A stretch of 43,756 bases of DNA from Candidatus Coprenecus merdigallinarum (GTDB lineage: Bacteria > Bacteroidota > Bacteroidia > Bacteroidales > UBA932): positions 1 to 43,756 of the forward strand of contig DVGV01000084.1 of NCBI GenBank assembly GCA_018712545.1, in the 5' to 3' direction. Positions 7,235 through 15,337 of the stretch are shown here, in pieces; the stretch's first letter is position 1, and each line of letters opens with the position of its first letter. The translations under genes were made by a program, and so were the position numbers. The notes under the pieces are model-generated. The model did no database searches. It was not told the DNA's origin and saw only the letters and a program-made list of their open reading frames with translations.

Positions 7235-8560
7235 TCAGAACACGAACTTATATCCGTGGGCGGGAAGGGTGTAGCTCTGTCCGGCGATGGAGCCTTCGGA
7301 GACGGTCACGGTCACTTCCTCTGCGGAAAAATTGAACACTGCGGCGAATCCGTCGCTGTCGTCAGAGAGCCTGCGCTCGAAGGCGAACACCTGTTCGGGC
7401 CTGTCGGACGCGAGTATCACCATAGGAGCCCCCTCGCGGGGAGCATACATCGACGGATGGGCATCCCTCATGGCAATCAGCTCCTGATAGAACTGAATGA
7501 AGCCTCCGCGGTCCTCCCACACGATGGGATCGCGCATGAAGAACTCCAGCGAGTTGTCGTTGCCCACCTCCTGACCGCTGTAGATCAGAGGCATGCCCGG
7601 CTCGGCGAAAGTCAGGGCGGCGAACTGGCGGGCAGCGTCCCCCATCCTCTCGAACTCGGTGCCGTTCCAGGAGTTCTCGTCGTGGTTGGAAGTGAAATTC
7701 ATCTCGATGCTCTCCACTGGCAGCTTGCCCTCGTGCTCCACACGGTAGGCGGCGTACTCGGCGGCAGTGGCCTTGCCCTGAGCGAGCCTGTTCATAAACG
7801 CATGGTTGGACCAGCCGTAGTAGGCGTCGAAGGCATCGGTCATCAGAGCGGGCTCCTCGGACTCGGCCAGCATGAACAGGTCGGGACGGATCTCCCGGAG
7901 CGCCGCCACGGCGTCATTCCAGAAGTCCACCGGCACCTCGTGGGCCACATCGCAGCGGAAGCCGTCTACACCTACCTCGGACACCCAGTAGGTCATGGCG
8001 TCGAGCATGGCGGCACGCATATCGGCATTGTCGTAGTTCAGCTCGGCCACATCGGTCCAGTCGAAAGGAGCCACCGGAGTACCGGTGCTGTCATCCATCA
8101 CGTACCACTCGGGATGCTCGGCGATCCAGCCGTGGTCGCGGGAGGTATGGTTGGCCACCCAGTCGAGAATCACCTTGAAGCCCAGCTCATGAGCCTTGTC
8201 CACCACGGACCGGAAGTCCTCGATGTCCCCGAACTCGGAATTGATAGCCTTGTAGTCGCGGATTGAGTAGTAACTGCCCAGCTCACCCTTTCGCTCCACC
8301 TCTCCGATGGGATACACGGGCATGAACCAGAGGATGTCCACCCCGAGTTCCTTAAGCCGGGGCAGATGCTTTTCGAAAGCCTTGAAGGTGCCCTCCTCGG
8401 TGTACTGGCGGACATTGACCTCATAAAGGACTGCGGAGGCCGTCCAGTCGGGATGGGTCACATTGCTCACAGGAGACTGCACCTCCTGTCCTGATTTGCC
8501 GGCGCATCCTGCAAGCAGAAGGACAGCGGTAGCAGCAAAAATTGTCTTGACGATATTCAT
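7235..8560 (-). CDS. GH13 alpha-amylase-family lipoprotein
   Basis: The product has 441 residues and starts with a lipoprotein signal (MNIVKTIFAATAVLLLAGC, Cys19). The rest is a compact GH13 barrel starting at YEVNVRQY. Catalytic landmarks are DWVANH (133-138), GFRCDVAHE with nucleophile Asp204, LAESEEP with Glu233, and FTSNHDENSW with Asp294. No carbohydrate-binding module is visible. It is a second lipid-anchored amylase beside the SusG-like enzyme. Whether it faces outward or sits in the periplasm cannot be decided, because the residues after Cys19 (AGKSGQE) are not an obvious surface-export signal. It lies 18 bases downstream of the GH97 gene and is surely in the same operon. Exact specificity (alpha-1,4 or alpha-1,6) is open. 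Confidence 0.9.
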   Translation of the reverse strand: MNIVKTIFAATAVLLLAGCAGKSGQEVQSPVSNVTHPDWTASAVLYEVNVRQYTEEGTFKAFEKHLPRLKELGVDILWFMPVYPIGEVERKGELGSYYSIRDYKAINSEFGDIEDFRSVVDKAHELGFKVILDWVANHTSRDHGWIAEHPEWYVMDDSTGTPVAPFDWTDVAELNYDNADMRAAMLDAMTYWVSEVGVDGFRCDVAHEVPVDFWNDAVAALREIRPDLFMLAESEEPALMTDAFDAYYGWSNHAFMNRLAQGKATAAEYAAYRVEHEGKLPVESIEMNFTSNHDENSWNGTEFERMGDAARQFAALTFAEPGMPLIYSGQEVGNDNSLEFFMRDPIVWEDRGGFIQFYQELIAMRDAHPSMYAPREGAPMVILASDRPEQVFAFERRLSDDSDGFAAVFNFSAEEVTVTVSEGSIAGQSYTLPAHGYKFVF

Positions 8561-8578
8561 ATTTTACAATATTTAATA

Positions 8579-10714
8579 TTACTTTTCGACGGGCCGGATC
8601 ACGACTGCCGCACCGCCGCCCGGTGCTAAGGGGATGCGGAGGGTCGCGGAGGGCTTCACCTTCCTGGTATAGATCCGGTAGCTCTGAGGATTGGACTCCC
8701 AGTCGGCGTCCTCTCCGTCGGCGTAGACGGTGGCCTCGTATTTCTGGCCGGAGCCTGAGGGGAGGAACGAGAGAGGGATGACAGCCTCGCGGGCATTCTC
8801 GTCGGTGACGGCGCCCACGAACCATTCATCGGCACCGCGGGACTTGCGGGCCACAGTGATGTAGTCCCCTGGCTCGGCCTCGAGATACCAGGAGTCGTCC
8901 CAGTTGAGGGCCACATCGAGGATGAACTGGAACGCGTCCATAAAGCGCAGGTAGTTCTCGGGCAGGTCGCAGGCCATCTGCAGGGGCGAGGGCATGGTCA
9001 CATAGAGGGCCAGCTGCCGCGCCAGTGTGGTACCGGCCTGCTCTCCGGGCTTGCTGCCGCCCTCGTAGTAGTCCAGCTTGGTCTGGAAGAGGCCGGGAGT
9101 GTAGTCCATCGGACCTCCCTTGAGACGGGTGAAGGGCAGGATGCAGGTGTGGTCGGGGTCGTTGCCGCCCATCGACTCGAACTCTCCGCCGCGGGCCGAC
9201 TCCTGGGCTATCCAGTTGGGCCAGGTACGCATCAGTCCGGTCGGACGCACGGCCTCGTGGCTGTCGACCATGATCTCATACTCTGCGGCCTTGCTGACCA
9301 CACGCACATAGTGGTCGTTCATCCACTGCGAGGAATGATATTCGCTGCGGGGGATGATGTAGCCCACATAACCGGTCTTGACCGAGTGATAGCCGTGGTC
9401 TACCATGTACTGGAAGGCCCGGTCCATCTGCAGTTCATAGTCAGCCGCGTTGGAGGCCGTCTCGTGGTGCATGATCATGCTGACTCCCTTCGAGCGGGCG
9501 TATGAGGACACCTCGTCGATGTCGAAATCGGGATAGGGCTTGTCGAACATGAAATGACGGTCCTTGCGGTAGGAGGCCCAGTCCTCCCAGCCTTCGTTCC
9601 AACCCTCGACGAGCACCGCGTCGATACCGTGCTCTGCGGCGAAGTCGATATAGCGCTTCACGTTATCGGTATTGGCCGCATGCCGGCCGTTGGGCGTCAG
9701 GGAGGCATAGTCGGTCACTCCCGGCCTGGCCTTGTAATAGTCGCTGTAGGCCCATGTCGCACCGGCTCCGGTGAACATCTCCCACCACACGCCCACGAAT
9801 TTCTGGGGTTTGATCCACGATACGTCCTCTATCGCGCAGGGTTCATTGAGGTTATATATCAGCTGAGAGGCGAGGATGTCGCGGGCGTCGTCACTGACGA
9901 TGACCGTCCTCCAGGGCGAATGGAAGGGAGCCTGGAGGTATCCCCTCACCCCGTTCTTGTCAGGCACCAGATGGGCGCTCAGACTGAAATCGGACGTATC
10001 CACATCCAGGAGCATGGCGGCATAGTGCACCAGCGCGGCCTCATGGATATTGATGTACAGCCCGTCATCCGTCTTGAGCATCAGAGGGGTCTGCACGGAC
10101 AGTCCTCCCTCGGCCCTGGTCTCGTAGGTCTTCAGGTACAGCCGCTTCTCTATCTCCTCCTCCAGGTCAGATATCCGGGATGTCGTATAGGCGAACTCGT
10201 TGGTATCGTAGTCTCCGGGGATACAGAACGCCAGATGGTCTCCCGTCAGGTTGAACTCTGTCAGCTCGTCCCTCAGGCTCACATAGTTCACCCCGTCCTG
10301 CTCCGGCACCTCGTAGCGGAAGCCCAGTCCGTCGTCGAACAGACGGAAGCGCACCGTCATCATCCGGCCGCTCCCGTCCTGTTCCAATGTCAAGGCCATC
10401 TCATGAAAATGGTCCCTGACACTGGCATACTCGCCCCAGACAGGAGTCCAGCTCCGGTCCACTGTATCCCGGCTCACGGACACCACCGAAAAGCCGAAAG
10501 TCAGGTCCGCTTCGTCCCCCGTAAGTCCCAGACGGCTGGGGGTAATGACGGGCAGCCCCTTGTAGGTCAATGCATAGCTCAGCATCCCGCCCGTGCACTC
10601 GACGTTAAGGGACAATTCCCCGGAGGGAGAGCTCATCTGCTGCGCTCCCGCCCCTGAAGGCAGAAGGGCCGTCATAAGAAGGAGGGCAGCGGCAGTTATC
10701 ATATTCTTTCTCAT
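8579..10714 (-). CDS. susB: GH97 alpha-glucosidase (SusB-like, inverting type)
   Basis: The product has 711 residues: a signal peptide (to about Ala24), the GH97 N-terminal sandwich, a barrel and a C-terminal domain. SusB of Bacteroides thetaiotaomicron uses Glu194, 439, 508, 526 and 532 for Ca2+ binding and catalysis. Here Glu173 (TNEF), Glu418 (MHHETAS), Glu487 (VDSHEAVRPTG), Glu505 (AQESARG) and Glu511 (GEFES) occupy equivalent places, all offset by 21 residues. This supports the inverting, alpha-glucosidase branch of GH97. The enzyme would release glucose from malto-oligosaccharides in the periplasm. It sits 17 bases after the small lipoprotein gene and 18 before the next GH13 gene. Confidence 0.94.
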   Translation of the reverse strand: MRKNMITAAALLLMTALLPSGAGAQQMSSPSGELSLNVECTGGMLSYALTYKGLPVITPSRLGLTGDEADLTFGFSVVSVSRDTVDRSWTPVWGEYASVRDHFHEMALTLEQDGSGRMMTVRFRLFDDGLGFRYEVPEQDGVNYVSLRDELTEFNLTGDHLAFCIPGDYDTNEFAYTTSRISDLEEEIEKRLYLKTYETRAEGGLSVQTPLMLKTDDGLYINIHEAALVHYAAMLLDVDTSDFSLSAHLVPDKNGVRGYLQAPFHSPWRTVIVSDDARDILASQLIYNLNEPCAIEDVSWIKPQKFVGVWWEMFTGAGATWAYSDYYKARPGVTDYASLTPNGRHAANTDNVKRYIDFAAEHGIDAVLVEGWNEGWEDWASYRKDRHFMFDKPYPDFDIDEVSSYARSKGVSMIMHHETASNAADYELQMDRAFQYMVDHGYHSVKTGYVGYIIPRSEYHSSQWMNDHYVRVVSKAAEYEIMVDSHEAVRPTGLMRTWPNWIAQESARGGEFESMGGNDPDHTCILPFTRLKGGPMDYTPGLFQTKLDYYEGGSKPGEQAGTTLARQLALYVTMPSPLQMACDLPENYLRFMDAFQFILDVALNWDDSWYLEAEPGDYITVARKSRGADEWFVGAVTDENAREAVIPLSFLPSGSGQKYEATVYADGEDADWESNPQSYRIYTRKVKPSATLRIPLAPGGGAAVVIRPVEK

Positions 10715-10731
10715 ACAGTTTTTATTTTCTT

Positions 10732-11379
10732 TTAAGACAATTCTGTTTCTTCGGAGAGCACTACCCGCCCGTCCTGCACCGGCACAACGATACCGCTGCC
10801 GGCTCCAGCCGCATTGTGCGAGTATATGCGGATATAGGAACGTCCCATCTCCGCCGCATTGGAGGGAACATGCACCGTGAACACTCCGCTCTTACGGTAG
10901 GACAGGTACTTGTGGCCCAGCAGGGTATTCTGCCACAGGACCAGGTAACTGGCAGGGGTGTTGTCTACCTTGACGGTGAACTCCCTGCCGCCCATGTCGG
11001 TGCCCACTACGGTTACCTCGGGTACGGTCTGCGACTTTACATACTCCCGCTTGAGCACGATCACCCCGCTCTCCTCCCCCGTGGTCACTCTGACCGTAGA
11101 GATGTTGCGGGAGGCCGGTCCGGCAACCACCAGCACCGTATCCATGCTGTCAGGGGAGAGCGGCACCACCGTATAGTCGTTACAGGTCAGCCCGTCCACC
11201 CGGCCGATTCCGGGGAAATAGTCCCGGACCACCAGCAGGGTCGTATCGGACAGGAGCACGCAGGGTCTTGCCGGTGCGGACTTCTCGTCGAAGAAGGGGT
11301 TGCGCTCCACCCTGTACGAACAGGACGCAGCCATAAACAGTATGACTGCCGCTGCTGTCATCAATCTGAATGCTTTCAT
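10732..11379 (-). CDS. Small starch-operon lipoprotein of unknown function
   Basis: The product has 215 residues with a lipoprotein signal (MKAFRLMTAAAVILFMAASC, Cys20). I do not recognise the family. After a short spacer (YRVERNPFFDEKSAP) it is rich in Val, Thr and Ser and looks like two beta-sandwich domains, about 38-115 and 116-205. The second contains SYIRIYSHNAAGAGSG, reminiscent of Ig-like domains attached to GH13 enzymes. Its start is one base from the stop of the susG-like gene and its stop is 17 bases from susB, so it is an integral operon member. Binding of starch, or acting as an accessory subunit of an amylase, is a reasonable but untested inference. Confidence 0.8.
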   Translation of the reverse strand: MKAFRLMTAAAVILFMAASCSYRVERNPFFDEKSAPARPCVLLSDTTLLVVRDYFPGIGRVDGLTCNDYTVVPLSPDSMDTVLVVAGPASRNISTVRVTTGEESGVIVLKREYVKSQTVPEVTVVGTDMGGREFTVKVDNTPASYLVLWQNTLLGHKYLSYRKSGVFTVHVPSNAAEMGRSYIRIYSHNAAGAGSGIVVPVQDGRVVLSEETELS

Positions 11380-11380
11380 T

Positions 11381-13426
11381 TCAAATATTGAACACTACAG
11401 AAGAATACGAGCCCATGGTCAGACGGGGAGTGTCCCCGCTGCGGTCCATGGACACCTCGCCCTGGACGGCTACCGTACCGGTGACGGTGTCGTGCAGGAG
11501 GAAGTTGATCTCTCCTCCGCTGAAGTTGTGCAGTACCAGCACGCGGTCGTCCTCACTCTCCATAATCCAGGCGCAGAGCGCGGGGAGGGCAGTCAGGGTC
11601 TCGTTGTAGAGGTCATGGCGCACCATTCGGCCGTGAGCCAGGGCAGGGCAGGCGTGACGGGCCCGGGCAAAATCCTTGTACACCCGGAAGACGGACGAGG
11701 CGTCGGCGGCCTGCTCTGAGACAGATGGCGTCGGGAGAGCTACCTCCGCCTTACCGGTGTACGCGGCCAGCTTGGTGTTGTAGCTGTCGCCCCAGTTCAT
11801 GGGGATACGCACATACTCGTCGCCGTTGTCCTTGACTCCGGTATAACCCAGCTCCTCACCGTAGTAGATGTAGGGCTCGCCGCCGGCGGTCAGGAGCACG
11901 GCTCCGGCCAGGCGCATCTTGGCGGTGGACTCGCCCAGGTCACTGCCGGCCCGGTTCTCGTCGTGGTTGGACAGCTTGGTGGCCTCGATATAGTCGGGAC
12001 GCACGGCCGCATACTCCTGCTGATAGGACAGGATGTCCTTCACGAAGGTGTTGCCGGTACCGGAGTTGATGCCGGAAGAGAGCCTCCACCAGAAGGAGAA
12101 CTCGAAGGCCGCGGGCAGGCCGGCGTAGTAGGGCGCCACCTCATTGTGCTCGGAGAACACCTCTCCGACCATATAGAAGGGATCCTCTCCGGTGAAGCCC
12201 CCGCTCATGGCGTCGTAGAACTTGCCCAGGAATGTCGGGTTCTCGCTGGAATTGGCATTGTGATAAATGTGCTTCACGGCATCCAGACGCATGCCGTCGA
12301 TGCCGTAGCCGGTCACCCACTGACGGCCGATGCGCACCAGTTCCTGGAAGGCAGGGGACTTCTCGGCCTCACCGGCGGCCCCGTAGTTGAGGTCTGCGAA
12401 CCAGGAGGTCCACATGTGGGAATGATAGTAGAGGGTACCGGGCATCAGTAGGTCGGCCACGGCGTTGTTGTCCTGAGAAGTGAAGAGCTCCTTGGGCACT
12501 CCGAACTCAATCATCGCCTCAGAAGCGTTCTCTACCCCGTACTTGGTGCCGGGCGTCCAGTCTTCCGTACCCTCGGTGCGGATCAGGAATCCCCAGGGAG
12601 AATCGAAATCCACCGTCAGGGAGTACATCCCGCCCCCGTCATCGTAGAACTTCACGTGACGGCCGGGGTCGCCCAGGTAGAGGTACTTGTCGCTGTCCGT
12701 ATCCGGAGCGGTATTCTCCGGGTCTGCCGGCCCGTCCGTGCGGGTCACGGTGACAGTCGGAGCATCGGGGTCGGTCCAGTCCAGAACGAACTCCATGGTG
12801 CCGACGGCGGCATTGCCGGCCACGTACCACTGGGAGGCGTCGTAGCCGTTGGAGCCCTCGGTATTGATCATGGGGATGCGTCCGGCCTCTATATCAGCCC
12901 GGGGGTTGTCCGAGAAGATGTAGAAGTCGCGGTAAGGGCTGTCCTCATTCTCCTTGGCGTCCAGGAACCAGGGATGGTCCTTGCTGCTGTGGTTGAGTAC
13001 GTAGTCGATGTATATCTTGATATCCCTCCCGTGGGCCGCGGCCACCAGGGCCCTGAAGTCCTCGAGGGTACCGTAATCCGGATTCACAGCCGCATAGTCC
13101 TTCACGTCATAGCCATGATAGGAGGCCGCCGGATGTATGGGTGAGAGCCACAGGGCCGTCGCTCCGAGCGAGTCCAGGTAGTCGAGCTTGTCGATGATAC
13201 CCTGGAAATCGCCTATGCCGTCTCCGTCCGAGTCGGCAAAGGAATACACCAGCAGCTGATAGGTAATCTCCGCGTTCTTCGTCCCGTCCCACTCGATGGG
13301 GTCTGCCGTCAGCGTCCCGCTCAGTCCGTCCCCGCCTTCCTCCCGGCCTTCCGGCTCGCAGGAGCAGAGAACCAGCAGCGGCAGGAGCAGCATCCGCATC
13401 TTAGTTAAAAAATCATATCTCTTCAT
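11381..13426 (-). CDS. susG: SusG-like GH13 alpha-amylase lipoprotein with internal CBM58-like insert
   Basis: The product has 681 residues with a lipoprotein signal (lipobox LCSC, Cys23). The GH13 barrel carries DYVLNH (141-146), GMRLDAVKH with nucleophile Asp382, GEVFSEH with Glu422, and KLSNHDENRAG with Asp489. Between YVAGN (about 201) and SWFADLNYG (341-349) lies an insert of roughly 130 residues in domain B. SusG carries its CBM58 at the same place, so this is probably a starch-binding insert, although sequence conservation is not obvious by eye. It would cut starch at the cell surface. The ATG at 13426 is chosen because it gives a clean lipoprotein signal. An in-frame upstream ATG at 13474 would start inside the hairpin region and bury the signal. 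Confidence 0.9.
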   Translation of the reverse strand: MKRYDFLTKMRMLLLPLLVLCSCEPEGREEGGDGLSGTLTADPIEWDGTKNAEITYQLLVYSFADSDGDGIGDFQGIIDKLDYLDSLGATALWLSPIHPAASYHGYDVKDYAAVNPDYGTLEDFRALVAAAHGRDIKIYIDYVLNHSSKDHPWFLDAKENEDSPYRDFYIFSDNPRADIEAGRIPMINTEGSNGYDASQWYVAGNAAVGTMEFVLDWTDPDAPTVTVTRTDGPADPENTAPDTDSDKYLYLGDPGRHVKFYDDGGGMYSLTVDFDSPWGFLIRTEGTEDWTPGTKYGVENASEAMIEFGVPKELFTSQDNNAVADLLMPGTLYYHSHMWTSWFADLNYGAAGEAEKSPAFQELVRIGRQWVTGYGIDGMRLDAVKHIYHNANSSENPTFLGKFYDAMSGGFTGEDPFYMVGEVFSEHNEVAPYYAGLPAAFEFSFWWRLSSGINSGTGNTFVKDILSYQQEYAAVRPDYIEATKLSNHDENRAGSDLGESTAKMRLAGAVLLTAGGEPYIYYGEELGYTGVKDNGDEYVRIPMNWGDSYNTKLAAYTGKAEVALPTPSVSEQAADASSVFRVYKDFARARHACPALAHGRMVRHDLYNETLTALPALCAWIMESEDDRVLVLHNFSGGEINFLLHDTVTGTVAVQGEVSMDRSGDTPRLTMGSYSSVVFNI

Positions 13427-13438
13427 TTTGACAATATT

Positions 13439-13470
13439 AAAAAGGGCGGGTACAATATCTGTCCCGCCCT
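13439..13470 (-). terminator. Terminator-like hairpin inside the starch operon
   Basis: Read on the minus strand, AGGGCGGG (13470-13463), a 12-base loop and CCCGCCCT (13450-13443) form an 8-bp GC-rich stem. It is followed at once by TTTT and an A/T-rich stretch. It lies between the susE/F-like stop (13487) and the susG-like ATG (13426). It has the form of an intrinsic terminator, so it may stop part of the transcription or protect the 3' end of a processed susCDE message. Confidence 0.7.
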
Positions 13471-13486
13471 CCATTAAATTCTTCTG

Positions 13487-15307
13487 TTACTCGGCTGTCG
13501 TGAGAGTCAGGGTCTCGTTGGCCACGTCGTAAACCATGTTATAGGTTCCGACATTCTCGCCGGGGTTGATATCTCCACCGCCCTGCTTGAGGCTGATGGG
13601 AGTTCCTACTGCGAAAGATGCGCCGTCCGCCAGACCGCGGTCAGGGATAGTCACCTCGCTTGTAGACCACTGACCGGCCCATCTGAGTTTGAACTCACCT
13701 TGAATCTCTGCAGGGACTGCGGAAGTCCATGTGCCTGCTGCCGCGTCATAGAGCATGGGAAGGTCATTTCCCCAGCTGTCTCCGGCAACCGCTCCGATCA
13801 CGCCCCATCCGAGGATGTAGACAGTATTGTCATTGGTATTGAGAACAACCTTTCTCAGACCTGCCTGTGAAGCCGACACTCCGAAATTGGAAGCTCCGGA
13901 AGTCAGGCCCCGATAGACCACGCCCGTCGACAGGGTATCGCCGGCCGCTGCCGCGCCTACCTCTGCCTCCCAGTTGTTGTACTGGATCTTGAACTGATTG
14001 CCCTCTGCGAAGTTGATGGGTGCGCTCACCCAGATACCGCTGCCTGCGGGGAACTCCGTCATCACATATTCATTGGCCCATCCGGTGTCACCGTCGAAGT
14101 CTCCCTTGATTCCCCATACAGGTGTGCCGGGATCCTCGGGGTCCTCGGGATCCTCAGGCTCCTCGGGCTCGTCACCTCCGTCCACAGGCTTGCCGTAGTC
14201 GGCTGCGCTGAGGCTGTAGGTAGGATTGTCCCAGTCATTGAGATCGAGATAGAACCTGTACTGGCCGGGCTCGGCGATCTGGATGTTGTCTCCGGAGCCG
14301 ATGCCGACACCGTTCTCGCCTTCGCCTGTTCCGATCCAGGTTCCGCCGTTGTCAAGGATAAACTTGAATCCGCCGGCTGCAGGAATGTCCAGGTCGATGT
14401 AGAACTTGCCGTTGGTACGGATCTGGGTCATCTCGTCGGTGTTGGTGTCGTCAGCGGCCCATCCGTTGAAGTCACCTGCAACCTTCACGCTGTTGAAGCC
14501 CCTGATCATGTTCAGGGTCAGGGAGGACTTCACGAAGTGGAAGTTGTAGTAACGGAAGGAACTGTAGTTGGTGATGTTGCCGCTGCCTCCGTCATTCCAG
14601 AGAGTAATGGAGGGAGCCTCGGGTTCGGCAGAGGTCATATCGCCTGTTCCCCAGTTGCCGTTGTCCCAGTTGGCCGCACCGGTAATCTTGAAACCGTAAT
14701 CCGCGCACTCGGCACCGAAGTCCACGATACCCACGTAGTTCTCCTCATCCTCGGCATAGCTGAAGAGGAAGGCTGTATTGCCGTGGTCCCAGCCGCAGAA
14801 AGCTCCTATCACATATACGGCAGAATATACCTTCTCGGCATCAAACGGCGTCACAGTCGTAGACACTGTGTTGGATATCAAGGACTCGACAGAACCTACA
14901 GGTGAAGACTCACCCATCATCTGCGCCTCAATCCTGAAATACACCGTCACAGGTTCAGCGGGCTGGCATGCCAATGTAATGAGCGCATTGTTGAGCGTAT
15001 TGGCGGAAATGGTGATGCCGGCCGTATCGGTAGTAACATTTCCCAGACTCTGCTTGGCGGAGAAATCCTCATGGATATCGGCATAGGCCGTATATCTTGC
15101 AGCTGTCGGGATACCGAACTCGGCTGCGGAGAACTGCAGAGTGGCGAACTCGCCTCCATCCTCGAGGACATAGCTTCCGGCAAGAGCCTCAAGGGCAGGA
15201 ACGACAGCATTCTCGGGATTGTAGGTGACAATCTCCTTCTCCGCGCATGACGTCAGCATGGCTGCGGACATCAGAGTGGCTGCGAATATGTTGAAAATCT
15301 TTTTCAT
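13487..15307 (-). CDS. susE: SusE/SusF-like outer-membrane starch-binding lipoprotein with four predicted binding domains
   Basis: The product has 606 residues with a lipobox (MLTSC, Cys21). An N-terminal SusE-type domain (about 22-155) is followed by what look like four beta-sandwich starch-binding modules: about 160-265 (VYVIGAFCGWDHG), 266-370 (VKVAGDFNGWAADD), 395-500 (WGIKGDFDGDTGWANEY) and 500-606 (IGAVAGDSWGNDLPM). An acidic Glu-Pro-Asp linker (380-393) separates the pairs. Each module carries a Trp-rich loop of the sort used to stack on glucose rings. SusE of B. thetaiotaomicron has two such modules and SusF three, so this single protein may replace both. It follows susD by 30 bases. 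Module limits are read by eye. Confidence 0.85.
   Translation of the reverse strand: MKKIFNIFAATLMSAAMLTSCAEKEIVTYNPENAVVPALEALAGSYVLEDGGEFATLQFSAAEFGIPTAARYTAYADIHEDFSAKQSLGNVTTDTAGITISANTLNNALITLACQPAEPVTVYFRIEAQMMGESSPVGSVESLISNTVSTTVTPFDAEKVYSAVYVIGAFCGWDHGNTAFLFSYAEDEENYVGIVDFGAECADYGFKITGAANWDNGNWGTGDMTSAEPEAPSITLWNDGGSGNITNYSSFRYYNFHFVKSSLTLNMIRGFNSVKVAGDFNGWAADDTNTDEMTQIRTNGKFYIDLDIPAAGGFKFILDNGGTWIGTGEGENGVGIGSGDNIQIAEPGQYRFYLDLNDWDNPTYSLSAADYGKPVDGGDEPEEPEDPEDPEDPGTPVWGIKGDFDGDTGWANEYVMTEFPAGSGIWVSAPINFAEGNQFKIQYNNWEAEVGAAAAGDTLSTGVVYRGLTSGASNFGVSASQAGLRKVVLNTNDNTVYILGWGVIGAVAGDSWGNDLPMLYDAAAGTWTSAVPAEIQGEFKLRWAGQWSTSEVTIPDRGLADGASFAVGTPISLKQGGGDINPGENVGTYNMVYDVANETLTLTTAE
14129..14170 (-). 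repeat. In-frame 9-bp repeats encoding a Glu-Pro-Asp linker
   Basis: Residues 380-393 of the SusE/F-like protein read EPEEPEDPEDPEDP, encoded by imperfect 9-base units (GAG-GAT-CCC type). Unit number could change by slippage without breaking the frame. Confidence 0.75.
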
Positions 15308-15337
15308 ATCGTTCTATTCTTATTTAAGAGTTGTCTG

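Noticed and set aside
9554..10657. 367-codon plus-strand frame opposite the GH97 gene
   Set aside because: The GH97 reading has all five conserved Glu residues. The opposite frame has no motif.
13427..13474. Upstream start for the SusG-like enzyme
   Set aside because: It would put 16 residues before the lipoprotein signal and begin inside the hairpin region.
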